Origin: Acidobacteriota bacterium
GTDB taxonomy: Bacteria > Acidobacteriota > Vicinamibacteria > Marinacidobacterales > SMYC01
Length of the DNA stretch: 38,164 nt
Direction: 5' to 3'
NCBI GenBank assembly: GCA_004356105.1
Contig: SMYC01000216.1
Coordinates: 1 to 38,164, forward strand
Both the position numbers and the translations under genes were made by a program. This document shows positions 1-8,729 of the stretch, in pieces (positions within the stretch are counted from its first letter, which is position 1; each line of letters opens with the position of its first letter). The notes under the pieces are model-generated. The model had not been told where the DNA came from. It saw only the letters and a list, made by a program, of their open reading frames with translations, and did not search any database.

Positions 1-1
1 G

Positions 2-331
2 GCGCAGGCGCTTCGTCCTCGGATGGTGGGGGTGGGACATGGACCGCTCGGCGACGGCGCCGTTCTCGAAGACCAGAAGTCGTTTTTCGAGGCGCTTCAC
101 CGGGTCGTGAGTGAAGAGCGCCGCGCCGGGCGCTCCGCGGCCGAGCTTCAGGAGCGCATCGAGAGCTTGCGCGCGGACGTCGTGTCGAACGAGCGCATAG
201 CACGCTATGTCGGCCGCAGGTTCGCGGCGCAAATCGAGAAGGTTTGGATCGAGCAGGGCGGGGAAGCGTTCGAAGCATCGCCGCTCGAAGCGCACCGACT
301 CGAGCACCAAGCGCATCATGTCGGCCGATAG
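2..331 (+). CDS. MBL-fold metallo-hydrolase, C-terminal part (5' end outside window)
   Basis: The frame is open from the first base, so only the last ~109 residues are seen. The start of the visible part reads PRMVGVGHGPLGDGAVLEDQ, which resembles the GHGP loop in which metallo-beta-lactamase-fold hydrolases carry a late metal-binding histidine. The remaining helical tail (FFEALHRVVSEERRAGRS and on) is like the C-terminal helices of the SoxH/quinoprotein-relay-type MBL hydrolases. The upstream HxHxDH motif lies outside the window, so the substrate cannot be judged. The gene overlaps the following sirtuin start by 14 bases, which implies co-transcription. The family call is an inference from a short stretch. 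Confidence 0.6.
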   Translation, partial: AQALRPRMVGVGHGPLGDGAVLEDQKSFFEALHRVVSEERRAGRSAAELQERIESLRADVVSNERIARYVGRRFAAQIEKVWIEQGGEAFEASPLEAHRLEHQAHHVGR

Positions 332-1076
332 CGAGAAACTGACCGAGCTCATTGCGGAGTCCGAGCGGATCCTCGTCTTCACCGGCGCTGGCATTTCCAC
401 GGGAAGCGGCATACGGGACTTTCGCGGACCAGAAGGCGTGTGGAAAGAGCACCAGCCCGTCTATTTCCAAGATTTCATGGCGTCTCAAACGGCGCGCAAC
501 GAGTATTGGGATCAAAAGCTCGAGGCGTGGCCGTCCTTCAGGGACGCCGAGCCCAACGCCGCGCATACCGCCATCATGGATTTGGAGCGTGCCGGAAAGA
601 TCGAGATGGTGATCACGCAGAACATCGACGGCCTGCACACCCGCGCCGGCACGTCCGCCGAAAAGCTCGTCGAGATCCACGGGACGAACGGGGCCATCGA
701 GTGCATGAGCTGCCACGCGCTCACCGACCCAGATGCACACATGAAGACGTTCGCCGAGACCCACGTTGCTCCAGATTGTGGTTGTGGCGGCTACTTGAAG
801 CCCGCGACCGTAAGCTTTGGCCAGAACCTGCGGCCAGAAGATCTACGTCGGGCGACCCAGAGCGCCGAGGCGGCGGACCTTGTCATCGCGCTTGGCTCGA
901 CGCTATCCGTCTATCCGGCCGCGGGATTCCCGCTCGCGGCCGCGGATCGCGGAGCGCCTTATGTCGTGATCAATCGCGGTGTCACCGACCATGACGAGCA
1001 CGCGGCGCTCACGCTGCGGCTCGAAGGCGACGTGGTGGAGCTCTTGCCGCCCGCGGTAGCGGCCGCAATCGCGTGA
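318..1076 (+). CDS. Sir2-family NAD-dependent protein deacylase
   Basis: A 252-residue sirtuin, close to the usual bacterial length. It uses NAD+ to remove acyl groups from protein lysines in the cytoplasm. Visible landmarks: the Rossmann loop TGAGISTGSGIRDFRG (22-37), the NAD/ribose motif TQNIDGLH (100-107), the catalytic His121 in EIHG, four zinc cysteines (C129, C132, C154, C156) and the late NAD loop GSTLSVYPAAG (193-203). The zinc ribbon is slightly unusual because its second pair is CxC. The ATG at 318 was chosen because the family begins just before the GAGIS loop; an upstream in-frame start would add ~37 arginine-rich residues with no homology. It overlaps the MBL-hydrolase gene by 14 bases. 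The acyl preference (acetyl, succinyl or other) cannot be told. Confidence 0.93.
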   Translation: MSADSEKLTELIAESERILVFTGAGISTGSGIRDFRGPEGVWKEHQPVYFQDFMASQTARNEYWDQKLEAWPSFRDAEPNAAHTAIMDLERAGKIEMVITQNIDGLHTRAGTSAEKLVEIHGTNGAIECMSCHALTDPDAHMKTFAETHVAPDCGCGGYLKPATVSFGQNLRPEDLRRATQSAEAADLVIALGSTLSVYPAAGFPLAAADRGAPYVVINRGVTDHDEHAALTLRLEGDVVELLPPAVAAAIA

Positions 1077-1097
1077 CCATCGTTTGAGGTATGTGGA

Positions 1098-1439
1098 ATG
1101 GCCCAGAAGAAAAAGAAACCGAACCAGAACATGCAGGCTTGGATAGTTGCCCGCAGGCGCCACCACCTGTCACACGCCCAGGTCCAGATGGCTCGCGAGC
1201 TCGGGATGAATCCGAAGAAGCTCGGCGGGATGGACAATCACCACCAGGAGCGGTGGAAGATGCCGCTCAGGCACTACATCGAGCACCTGTACTTGAAGCG
1301 GTTCGGCAAGGAACGACCGAACGTAGTGCGGTCCACCGAGGATACGGTCCGCCGCTACGAGAAGAAGAAGGCGCAAACACGCGAGGCGAAGCTGCCACGC
1401 CGTAAGGCTCTCGTAGAGTACTCAGCTCCCGGTTCGTAG
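1098..1439 (+). CDS. small basic conserved protein of unknown function
   Basis: A 113-residue, very basic protein that starts with a lysine run (AQKKKKPNQN). Its core, roughly residues 10-75 (AWIVARRRHHLSHAQVQMAR, then GMNPKKLG and HYIEHLYLKRFGKERP), belongs to a widespread family of uncharacterised bacterial proteins of about 90-100 residues. No catalytic motif is visible; the charge suggests nucleic-acid or ribosome association, which is inference. The last ~15 codons lie antisense to the amidase relic that begins at 1427, so the natural C-terminus has probably been replaced where the relic joins. It follows the sirtuin by 21 bases and may share its transcript. Confidence 0.75.
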   Translation: MAQKKKKPNQNMQAWIVARRRHHLSHAQVQMARELGMNPKKLGGMDNHHQERWKMPLRHYIEHLYLKRFGKERPNVVRSTEDTVRRYEKKKAQTREAKLPRRKALVEYSAPGS

Positions 1440-1924
1440 GCGTTGCCGACGGCACCGTAGGCTGCATTGCTCGACGTGATGCCGAACGCGAGCTCGTGCA
1501 AGTTCGTCTTCCCTAGCAGGATGGCGCCGGCATCGAGTAGTTTCTGCAGAACCGGCGCGTTCTCGCCCGGGCGGAAATCTTTGAGCCCTGGCGTCCCGCC
1601 GGTGGTAGGGAGGCTGGCGGAGTTAATGTTGTCCTTGACCACGATAGGCACCGCCGTGAAGCGGTCCCTTCGCGCCCGTCGTCGTCGCGTCAGCGGCTCG
1701 AGCTGCAAGCTATCGCTTGCTCGGCGCCCAGCGAGATGAACGCGTTGAGCCCTCGTAGCGCTTCCGCGCGGGCGAGCAGCTCCCGCTGAGGGCCTCGGAA
1801 GTCATGCTCCAAACCGGATTTTCTCCGCCGCCTCTCGCGCGCTCAGTGGGTTTTCTGCCGCGGGAGTGACGGACGAGCCCGTCAGAACTGCCCCCAGCAG
1901 TCCTAGTAGCAGGTTCTCGAACAT
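1427..1924 (-). pseudogene. amidase-signature enzyme, degraded N-terminal fragment
   Basis: Three short frames on the minus strand together rebuild the first ~150 residues of a secreted amidase. From the ATG at 1924 comes a signal-like MFENLLLGLLGAVLTGSS. A second frame gives RELLARAEALRGLNAFISLG. The third gives VPIVVKDNIN, TTGGTPGLKDFRPGENAPVL and LLDAGAILLGKTNLHELAFG. The VKDN lysine is the first member of the Ser-cisSer-Lys triad. The reading frame must change at least twice (near 1800 and near 1700), and homology ends at GNAYEPG, where the serine motif should soon follow. That part is gone and the sequence runs into the 3' end of the neighbouring small gene. A dead remnant. Confidence 0.75.
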
Positions 1925-1937
1925 CGGTCGTACCTCT

Positions 1938-2591
1938 TCAGGCCGCCGCTAGGACGCGTTTCTTGCTCCAGGCGACTACGCGAAACCCCCAGGCCGCGAG
2001 CCCTGCCCAATAGAAGACGTAATCGATAATTTGGCGGTCGTCGTAATAATAGAGCTCGAACCAGTACGTGGTCCAGACCACGAACCAGATGAAGTAGATG
2101 CCGCTCTTGTGCAGCACGCGCCACTGTCGCGCGCTCAGCTTGCTGCGCCAGTAGCGAAACGACGTCAGCGTCATGGCGAACAGGAATAGATATCCGGGCA
2201 CCTGCTCCGCCAAGTCGTAAAGGCCGTAAACCTCCCCTACGTAGTAACCCCAGTAGCCAATCACCATCCAGAGAATGAACAACAACTGCCAGGCCATCGC
2301 AGCGGCGAAGCAGAGACCGATGTAGCTTCGATTGTGTAATAACCAGCGGCTGAACGACCCGGGAAACAACATCGCGAGTGAGGAAGCTGCAAAAGCCAGG
2401 TACAGCCACGGCACCGAACAGCGAACCGAAAACTGGATCATGGAAGAAATGCCCGCGGGGGTGGACATATCAACATCAGCGCTCGTCATCCTAATTACAA
2501 TCGCAAGACAAATCGGGACAACGATTAGCGAGAACAACCTCCACTCGTTGAGGGCCTTGCTTTTGAGCAACGTCGATTGAGTGGCGACCAT
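1938..2591 (-). CDS. ferric-reductase-like (MsrQ/YedZ-type) integral membrane protein
   Basis: A 217-residue protein with about six hydrophobic helices (near residues 20-35, 55-75, 85-112, 130-145, 160-178 and 185-203). The spacing and the turn ARQWRVLHKSGIYFIWFVVW resemble the ferric-reductase-like transmembrane domain found in MsrQ, where the helix after WRxLH carries a haem histidine. Several histidines expected in true haem-b members are absent: the helix RSYIGLCFAAAMAWQLLFIL lacks the usual His. Haem binding is therefore doubtful and it may be a non-haem relative. The ATG is followed directly by a hydrophilic N-terminus, as expected for a cytoplasmic start. It reads towards the amidase relic and is separated by ~40 bases from the CBS gene, which has the same orientation. 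Confidence 0.65.
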   Translation of the reverse strand: MVATQSTLLKSKALNEWRLFSLIVVPICLAIVIRMTSADVDMSTPAGISSMIQFSVRCSVPWLYLAFAASSLAMLFPGSFSRWLLHNRSYIGLCFAAAMAWQLLFILWMVIGYWGYYVGEVYGLYDLAEQVPGYLFLFAMTLTSFRYWRSKLSARQWRVLHKSGIYFIWFVVWTTYWFELYYYDDRQIIDYVFYWAGLAAWGFRVVAWSKKRVLAAA

Positions 2592-2627
2592 GCAAGAATT
2601 ATACGCAGGTGCAATAACTTGCGGGAG

Positions 2628-3062
2628 CTAGCCGCCGATCCCGTCGGCAGTAAAGTAGGAGCTGAGCGACGTCAGCTCCTGCGACATGTCGTCGACCATA
2701 TTTCGCAGCAGGTGGCGGGTGGAGAGCATCCCGCGTACGCGGGAATTCTGGTCGACGATCGGCAAGTGCCGGATGTGGTTTTCGACCATCAACACGAGTG
2801 CCGCTTCGCATTCGGTGTCCGCCCGCGCAACCGTTAGAGGGAAGGTCGCGACTTCCGACAAGCGGGTTTTGTCGAGGCGGTGCCCTTTCGCGACCACGCG
2901 GCGCAGTAAATCGCTCGCGGTGAAAATGCCTTTGGGTTGGTCGTCGTCGACGATGATTACGGCGCCCGCACCCATGTCGGACATCCGTTTGACGGCATCG
3001 AGGACGGTAGCGCCCGACCCGATCGTCACCGGCGGAACGCGCGCAATCCGGAGTAGGTCCAT
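2628..3062 (-). CDS. two-CBS-domain protein
   Basis: A 144-residue stand-alone CBS pair, the typical size for this class. CBS pairs bind adenine nucleotides and act as energy or redox sensors. The first repeat covers about residues 8-60 (VLDAVKRMSDMGAGAVIIVD, then GIFTASDLLRR) and the second about 75-125 (ALVLMVENHIRHLPIVDQ, then GMLSTRHLLR). The start at 3062 is chosen because GAGGAGG lies a few bases upstream, an ideal ribosome site; an earlier in-frame ATG at 3116 would add 18 unrelated residues. The tail VDDMSQELTSLSSYFTADG is the usual C-terminal helix of the family. No partner domain is fused, so its target is unknown. Confidence 0.9.
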   Translation of the reverse strand: MDLLRIARVPPVTIGSGATVLDAVKRMSDMGAGAVIIVDDDQPKGIFTASDLLRRVVAKGHRLDKTRLSEVATFPLTVARADTECEAALVLMVENHIRHLPIVDQNSRVRGMLSTRHLLRNMVDDMSQELTSLSSYFTADGIGG

Positions 3063-3207
3063 CAGTTCCTCCTCGGCATACCCCCCGGCCCGGGTGTCGA
3101 TTCGGCTCGAACGCACTAGCTCGGAAACGCTATAGACTCCTCTTTACCTTTGGGGGATGACACTCCTTTATATCCCAACTAAGGCATTAAACTCAACCGC
3201 CCGCCTG

Positions 3208-4827
3208 TCAGTTCTCGTTGGTCGTAGGATCCATCGGCGCTTGCTTGGCCTGTTCGACCATCCGGGCGACATCTGCCAGAAGCTCCTTGGCGTCATAGAC
3301 GATGCCGTCCTTGATCGTGTACTTGATGCCGCCGACACGCTCGACCTCGCCTGTATCGTCGTTGAGCCGTACCGCTCCGGTCCCATACAGGACTTTGAAG
3401 TTCTCGAGCGGATTCTCCTCGACGACGACGAGGTCCGCGAGAAGGCCGGGTCGGATAATCCCGAACTCGATTGGAATGCCCTTGGGCTCGTACAAAGTCT
3501 CGGCGCCGTTGAGCGTGGCGGAGCGTATGACCTCGAGGGGATGGAAACCGGCTTCCTGCAAAAGCTCGAACTCTTCGATATAGGCGAAGCCGTAGAGCTT
3601 GTAGATGAAGCCCGAATCGGAGCCCGTCGTCACGCGGCCGCCCGCGTTCTTGTAGTCGTTCAGAAACTGCATCCACACGTGATAGAAGTTGCGCCATGCG
3701 ATCTCGTCATGGCTCGTCCAATAGAACCAATAGGCACCGTGGCTGCGTCGACTCGGCTGGTAGAATTCCCACTGTGAGGGAAGCGTATACCGTTCGTGCC
3801 AGTCGGCGTTGCGCGCGGCCATGACGTTGCGGCCCGCGTCATAAATCGTCATTGTCGGATCGATCGTGAGCCCGAGATCGATGAGCTCGTTGATGAGTGC
3901 TGTCCAGCGCTCGCTCCCGCGCGGATGGATTTGATCCCAGAGGCGGGCGGCTTGGCCGAAGCGGTGCTGCTCGTCGTTCTGATTCTGGTTGATGGGCCAA
4001 TCCTGGACGTAATGGTCTTTGAGGAGGGCTTCGAATAGCCCGTAGAAATGCGTCTGGGTCCCGAGGCCGAGGCGCGCCGCGTCGAGAACATTCATACGAG
4101 CCACGCCGTTTTGTCCGATATGAGCCATGGTGCCGAGACCGTGTTTTTTCCCCTCGTCGATGAGCGCTTCCATGATGTGAGGGTCGTAGGAGCCGAGCTT
4201 GATACCGTCGATCCCCTGGGCCGCGCCCCAGCGCACCCATTCACGGGCCTTTTCGGCGGTTTGGATGGACCCGCCCTCCCAACCGCTGCCCGTGCCGGGA
4301 CGTGCGTAAGCGAAAATGCGGGGGGCTACGATTTCGTTCTTGGCGCTCCGCTCTTTCTCGCTGAGGATGAAGCTCTGTGCGCCGGACCCCGCGTCTCGCG
4401 TCGTCGTGACCCCGTGGGCCATCCAAAGCTTGTAAACATACTCTGCCTCCGGAGCTTTGGGGACACCGCCCGTATGCGTGTGAAGGTCCACGAAACCGGG
4501 CATGACGTACATTCCCGAGATGTCGATCTCCTTGGTCGCGTCCGTAGGTCGCTTCGACTCGTCGATCTCGATGAAAGGCGTGCCGACGCTTTTGATCTCT
4601 ACGATGCGGTTGCCTTCGATGACGATATCCTTCGGGCCCGCGGGCGGCCCGCCCGTGCCGTCGATGACGATGCCGCCGCGAAGGATGAGGCGCTCGTGTG
4701 GTCCATCGCCCTGGCCGTTTCGGTCGGGCGCCGGACGAACGTGCTCGCGCTCCTGCGAAATAACTGGCGCCGCGAGGGCGAGAACCAAAGCGACTGCCGA
4801 AAAGTATGAAGAGGCTCGTATATTCAC
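3208..4827 (-). CDS. exported amidohydrolase-family metallo-enzyme
   Basis: About 539 residues, imidazolonepropionase/Xaa-Pro-dipeptidase branch of the amidohydrolase superfamily. A signal peptide (RASSYFSAVALVLALAAPVI) suggests a periplasmic place. Next come the small beta domain (LILRGGIVIDGTGGPPAGPK), the metal motif FVDLHTHTGG, further barrel residues in GTMAHIGQNG and THFYG, and the catalytic aspartate loop TTGSDSGF, then the closing beta domain ending in LADLVVVEENP. I prefer the GTG start at 4827 because GGGAG sits 9 bases upstream; the ATG at 4857 is the alternative and longer frames are implausible. The large aromatic-rich insert (near 330-400) marks an unusual subfamily. The substrate is unknown. 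Confidence 0.85.
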   Translation of the reverse strand: MNIRASSYFSAVALVLALAAPVISQEREHVRPAPDRNGQGDGPHERLILRGGIVIDGTGGPPAGPKDIVIEGNRIVEIKSVGTPFIEIDESKRPTDATKEIDISGMYVMPGFVDLHTHTGGVPKAPEAEYVYKLWMAHGVTTTRDAGSGAQSFILSEKERSAKNEIVAPRIFAYARPGTGSGWEGGSIQTAEKAREWVRWGAAQGIDGIKLGSYDPHIMEALIDEGKKHGLGTMAHIGQNGVARMNVLDAARLGLGTQTHFYGLFEALLKDHYVQDWPINQNQNDEQHRFGQAARLWDQIHPRGSERWTALINELIDLGLTIDPTMTIYDAGRNVMAARNADWHERYTLPSQWEFYQPSRRSHGAYWFYWTSHDEIAWRNFYHVWMQFLNDYKNAGGRVTTGSDSGFIYKLYGFAYIEEFELLQEAGFHPLEVIRSATLNGAETLYEPKGIPIEFGIIRPGLLADLVVVEENPLENFKVLYGTGAVRLNDDTGEVERVGGIKYTIKDGIVYDAKELLADVARMVEQAKQAPMDPTTNEN

Positions 4828-5309
4828 TGAATCTGTCTCCCAAACAACTGCGGTCATTGTATCCGTCTTTACTCGCCGTGCCGTCAACCCGTTCTGCAAC
4901 CCAGGAAATTTGCGAGTACACTCGTTCGGCGAATAAAGGTATATATGGGCGTTGAAGGTTGCCGGGCGTGCCCAATGGGCGGCCTCTGTCGCGATGAGCA
5001 CTCGCCTTAATTGGCAGTAGCGGCAACGGAGCACTAGCGCAGTCTTACCTTTGGAGCTTCCCGCGCTAGCCGTTGTCGGCATTGTATCGACTGTCGTCGT
5101 CCAGGAATCGATGCCTAGCCTTCCAGGTACCGCCCGGCAACCTTTCTAATTTTGTCGCGCGCGGGTGCCCGTGTTGGGAGCGTGAGGCAAAATGCGGGTC
5201 TCTGGCTCAAATCGGTTCGAGTGGCGGGTTCTCGATTCGAAAGAGGCTCGAGTGCGAGGGGCGGCGGCGGGATTCCTCGCCATCCACCCATGCGGTATAT
5301 TGCTCCTCC
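4828..5309. other. divergent intergenic region
   Basis: This 480-base gap separates the divergently transcribed amidohydrolase and rhomboid genes, so both promoters should lie here. Both neighbouring frames stay open through it, but the translations are not protein-like and no homology is recognised. No clear -35/-10 pair or dyad stood out. Confidence 0.4.
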
Positions 5310-6500
5310 ATGTTCCTTCCGATCGGAGACCAGCCGAATCCGCGGGGCACGCCGCATCTGACCTACGCGCTCATCGGGTTGAACGTCGCGGTCTTCGTGC
5401 TCACTTTTCTGCCGTTGACCGCCCAGCTCGCGGACCCGGCGGATCCGAGGGTTGAGGAATATCTGAGCGCCCTTCGGCAAAATCTCCCGCCCAACGTGCC
5501 GATGGAGCAGGTCACGCCACAGTTGACCGCTTACGATCTATTGGTATTCGAATATGGCTACCGACCGTCCGATCCATCGATCGTGACCCTCTTAACGTCG
5601 ATGTTCATGCATGGTGGGTTCATGCATCTGTTCGGGAACATGCTCTTTCTCTGGATCTTTGGAGATAACGTCGAGCATCGGCTCGGAGCGACCGGCTATG
5701 TCGTGTGGTATTTAGGGTCGGGAGTGGCGGCGACGTTGTTTCACGGGGCTTTCGCGAGTGGTTCGCCCATCCCGCTCGTGGGGGCATCCGGGGCAATCTC
5801 TGGCATTCTCGGCTTCTACTTCGTCTGGTTTCCGCACAATAAGGTGCGCGTGCTCATCTTTCTCTTCTATTTCATTCGCGTGGTCATGCTTCCGGCGCGC
5901 TGGGTGCTGGGCTTTTACATCATCGTAAGCAACATCCTGCCATTCCTTGCGACGGTGGGGGAGGGCTCGGGCGTAGCGCACGGCGCGCATATTGGCGGTT
6001 TTCTGATGGGTGTGGTCGTGGCATTGGTTCTGAATCGGCGCGAGATGACGGCGCGTCCACGAGAGTACCGCGTAGAGCATTCTTCGCCGAGCAACAGGCC
6101 GCGCTCCATGGGCGAGGCGATTTCCGCGTTTGTTGTGCAAGGGAAGTTCGAGAAAGCCGCAGAGCTTTATTTCGATCTACCGTCGCTCCGGACGCGCGGG
6201 ATTCTTACGCCGGAAGTTTCGCTCTCGTTAGCGAACTGGATGTCGAAGAATGGGCATGCGCGCGGGGCCCTCACCGTGCATCAGCGCCATTTGCGCGACT
6301 ATCCGCGCGGTCCTGGTCTCGCGGAGGCACATGCGGGCGCTGGGCTTGTTCAGGTTCATGATTTGGGCGAGCCGACGGCGGCCTACCAACATTTCGTCGA
6401 CGCTCTCGACCACCATCCGTCACGCGAGCTCGAAGCGTTGATCCGGCAAAGCCTCGCCGAGATCGCCGCGATGCAGAAATTTCGCTTGCGCCGGCACTAG
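5310..6500 (+). CDS. rhomboid-family intramembrane serine protease with helical C-terminal extension
   Basis: A 396-residue protein. The core (residues 15-245) has the rhomboid layout: a first helix (LTYALIGLNVAVFVLTFLPL), the long loop with MFMHGGFMHLFGNMLFLWIF, the nucleophile Ser160 in VGASGAISGILG and the catalytic His227 in VAHGAHIGGFLMG. It would cleave transmembrane segments inside the inner membrane. Residues 260-396 form a soluble tail with short helical pairs (FEKAAELYFDL, AYQHFVDALD) suggestive of TPR-like repeats, a plausible adaptor for substrate or partner binding. The ATG at 5310 fits the family start; upstream in-frame codons give a meaningless extension. It is monocistronic and divergent from the amidohydrolase. 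Confidence 0.92.
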   Translation: MFLPIGDQPNPRGTPHLTYALIGLNVAVFVLTFLPLTAQLADPADPRVEEYLSALRQNLPPNVPMEQVTPQLTAYDLLVFEYGYRPSDPSIVTLLTSMFMHGGFMHLFGNMLFLWIFGDNVEHRLGATGYVVWYLGSGVAATLFHGAFASGSPIPLVGASGAISGILGFYFVWFPHNKVRVLIFLFYFIRVVMLPARWVLGFYIIVSNILPFLATVGEGSGVAHGAHIGGFLMGVVVALVLNRREMTARPREYRVEHSSPSNRPRSMGEAISAFVVQGKFEKAAELYFDLPSLRTRGILTPEVSLSLANWMSKNGHARGALTVHQRHLRDYPRGPGLAEAHAGAGLVQVHDLGEPTAAYQHFVDALDHHPSRELEALIRQSLAEIAAMQKFRLRRH

Positions 6501-6626
6501 TCGCGGCGTGTTCCAGGTGGCCGTCGACGAGCCGCTCGTAGATTGGAGGGGGAACTGCGGAAACTTGACGTCGGCCGTCGGTGTCTGCGCGCTCGATGCC
6601 GGGCTGGTCGAGCCCACCGAGCCTGT

Positions 6627-6850
6627 GCCGCCGCGATCCTTATTCCCGTCGGGACGAGTGCCGACGAAGCTCAGGAATCGGAAATCGATGCCGCGGCCTC
6701 GCACGAAAACCTGATCACCGCGAACCCGTTCGGCTTTGTTCTGGAGTGGTTCAAGTGGAGTACGAATATAAGGTTCGTCCAAACACCACGCTCGGTGTCA
6801 CCACGAGCTACCTGACTCCCGACGGCGTAAACCTTGATTGCGAAGGATGA
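6627..6850 (+). pseudogene. outer-membrane beta-barrel (DUF3575/OmpW-like) N-terminal relic
   Basis: Two overlapping frames join to an exported porin-like start: a hydrophobic CAAAILIPVGTSADE, then HENLITANPFGFVLEWF in one frame, and VEYEYKVRPNTTLGVTTSYL in the next. Together they match the opening strands of small outer-membrane barrels (the NLISxNPFGxxxEWF-N-VEYE pattern). One base is missing near 6753, between EWF and VEYE, and the frame ends soon after at a TGA (6848-6850), long before a full barrel. It lies downstream of the rhomboid gene in the same direction. The rest of the 6501-6995 gap shows nothing else that I can support. Confidence 0.5.
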
Positions 6851-6995
6851 CGGGTGGATTGGCCCCGAAAGAGCCGTTGAGCCTTCTCGAAGCGGCGCTT
6901 CGTCGCTTGTGCGCAGACTACTCGAGCGCTAGAACCGCAACTCATGCTACAAGACAGGCTCGTAGGAAACTACTTTGCCAATTTTGGAGATACGC

Positions 6996-8723
6996 ATGAC
7001 GATTCGCACGAGACGAAGGAGCGCCGCGGTTTTCGGCGCGTTGATTCTGAGCACGCTAAGTAACTGCGGCGCCGGAGATTCGCGCGAGCCAATAATAGCC
7101 TCGCCACCAGACGCCATCTATGTGAACGGCCACATCGTCACCGTCGACGAGGCGTTGCCGACCGCTCAGGCGATGGCGCTCTCGAGCGACCGCTTCACGG
7201 CGGTGGGTACGGACGCGGAGGTTCGCGCCCTCGCCGGGCCTTCGACGCGAATCGTCGACCTCGGTGGTCGCACCGTCGTGCCCGGTTTCGGGGACTCTCA
7301 CATCCACAACGCGGGTGGCGGGCCGGGAGTCGACTTGTCGCGCGCACGCACGATCGATGACGTCCTTGCGGCTGTCGCCGCACGCGTCGCGACTACGGCT
7401 TCCGGCGACGTCGTCGTCTCGAATAGCGACTGGCACGAATCCCAGCTTGAGGAGGACCGGCTTCCCCTCCGGCGGGAGCTGGACACCGTCGCACCGGAGA
7501 CTCCGGTCGTGCTGATACGTGGCGGCCACGAGTACATCCTCAATTCCAAAGCACTCGAGAAATGGAACATCACGACAGAGACGCAGGTTCCAGCTGGCGG
7601 GGAGATCAGTCGCTACGAAGACGGTGCGCTGAATGGAGAGCTCGTCGACACCGCGAAGGCGCTGGTAACGCGACCACCACCACCGCCACGCAGCCACGAG
7701 CAGCAGATCGAGGATCTTCTGACGGAGCACGCGAAGCTGAATGCGGCCGGACTTACCAGCATCCGCTATGGAGCGATGGGGCTGTCTCAATACCGGCTGC
7801 TGCAGGAGATGAGGGAGCGCGGAGTGCTCACCCTTCGGGTGAGCGCGCTTTTGCGCGGGCCGCGCGGTTCCCAGGCGTCGGCTGACGGTCTCCGAGCGTC
7901 GATCGAGGAGTTCGGCGTGAAGCCCGACGACGGCGACGAGTGGCTGAGACCCGCTGGTATCAAGCTCATGGTCGATGGTGGGTACGAAGGCGGCCTCATG
8001 AGAGAGCCCTACGAGGAGCCCTACGGAAAGGGTGGAACCTTCCGCGGTTTGCAAGTGACGCCGCGCGACCGCTACACGGAGCTAGTCAAGGAGTTGAACC
8101 GGCTCGGGTGGCGGCCGGGAACCCACGCGGTCGGCGACGATGCGATCGAGCAGGTCATCGCGGCCTATGAAGCGGCGAACGAGGAGCAATCGATTGTCGG
8201 GCGCCGCTTTGTCCTCGAGCATGGGTTTCTTCCTTCACCGGATCATTTCGCGCGCATGAACGCGCTCGGTATCGCGCTCACCGCACAACACCATCCCTAC
8301 ACTGCCGGACCGGCCATGGTGCGCTACTGGGGAGAGGAGAGAGCTTCGCGCGTGCCGCCGCTGCGGTCCTACCTCGACGCCGGTGTCATTGCGGCATCAG
8401 GGAGCGATTCAGGGGTCGTGCCCTTCCCGCCGCTTCAGGTCTTCTACTACTTTGTCACCCGCGCCACCATGCACGGGCGCATCCTGGGCGCCGAGCACAA
8501 GGTGACGCGACAAGAAGCGCTGCGAATGGCGACGTGGAACAACGCCTACCTGACGTTCGAAGAGGACCTCAAGGGCTCGATCGAGCCGGGTAAGCTCGCG
8601 GATTTCGTCGTGCTGTCGGACGACATCATGACGGTGGCCGATGAGAAAATCGACGACATCACCGTCCTCATGACCGTTGTGGGCGGAGAGGTGGTCTACA
8701 CACATGCGTCATTTGAGCGATAG
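6996..8723 (+). CDS. amidohydrolase-3 (YtcJ-like) family lipoprotein
   Basis: A 575-residue metal-dependent hydrolase. The N-terminus is a lipoprotein signal (basic TIRTRRRS, hydrophobic AAVFGALILSTL, then SNC), so the mature enzyme is probably anchored to a membrane facing the periplasm. Domain order: beta sandwich start (AIYVNGHIVTVDEALPTAQA), metal motif GFGDSHIH, barrel with GIKLMVDGGYEGG, THAVGDDA, VLEHGFLPS and the catalytic aspartate in ASGSDSGV, then the closing sandwich (GSIEPGKLADFVVLSDD). The ATG at 6996 is supported by GGAG 6 bases upstream; a TTG at 6975 is an unlikely alternative. The next amidohydrolase starts within 20 bases, so the two form one unit. YtcJ-type enzymes act on amides or N-acyl compounds; the substrate is not known. 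Confidence 0.88.
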   Translation: MTIRTRRRSAAVFGALILSTLSNCGAGDSREPIIASPPDAIYVNGHIVTVDEALPTAQAMALSSDRFTAVGTDAEVRALAGPSTRIVDLGGRTVVPGFGDSHIHNAGGGPGVDLSRARTIDDVLAAVAARVATTASGDVVVSNSDWHESQLEEDRLPLRRELDTVAPETPVVLIRGGHEYILNSKALEKWNITTETQVPAGGEISRYEDGALNGELVDTAKALVTRPPPPPRSHEQQIEDLLTEHAKLNAAGLTSIRYGAMGLSQYRLLQEMRERGVLTLRVSALLRGPRGSQASADGLRASIEEFGVKPDDGDEWLRPAGIKLMVDGGYEGGLMREPYEEPYGKGGTFRGLQVTPRDRYTELVKELNRLGWRPGTHAVGDDAIEQVIAAYEAANEEQSIVGRRFVLEHGFLPSPDHFARMNALGIALTAQHHPYTAGPAMVRYWGEERASRVPPLRSYLDAGVIAASGSDSGVVPFPPLQVFYYFVTRATMHGRILGAEHKVTRQEALRMATWNNAYLTFEEDLKGSIEPGKLADFVVLSDDIMTVADEKIDDITVLMTVVGGEVVYTHASFER

Positions 8724-8729
8724 TGACGG

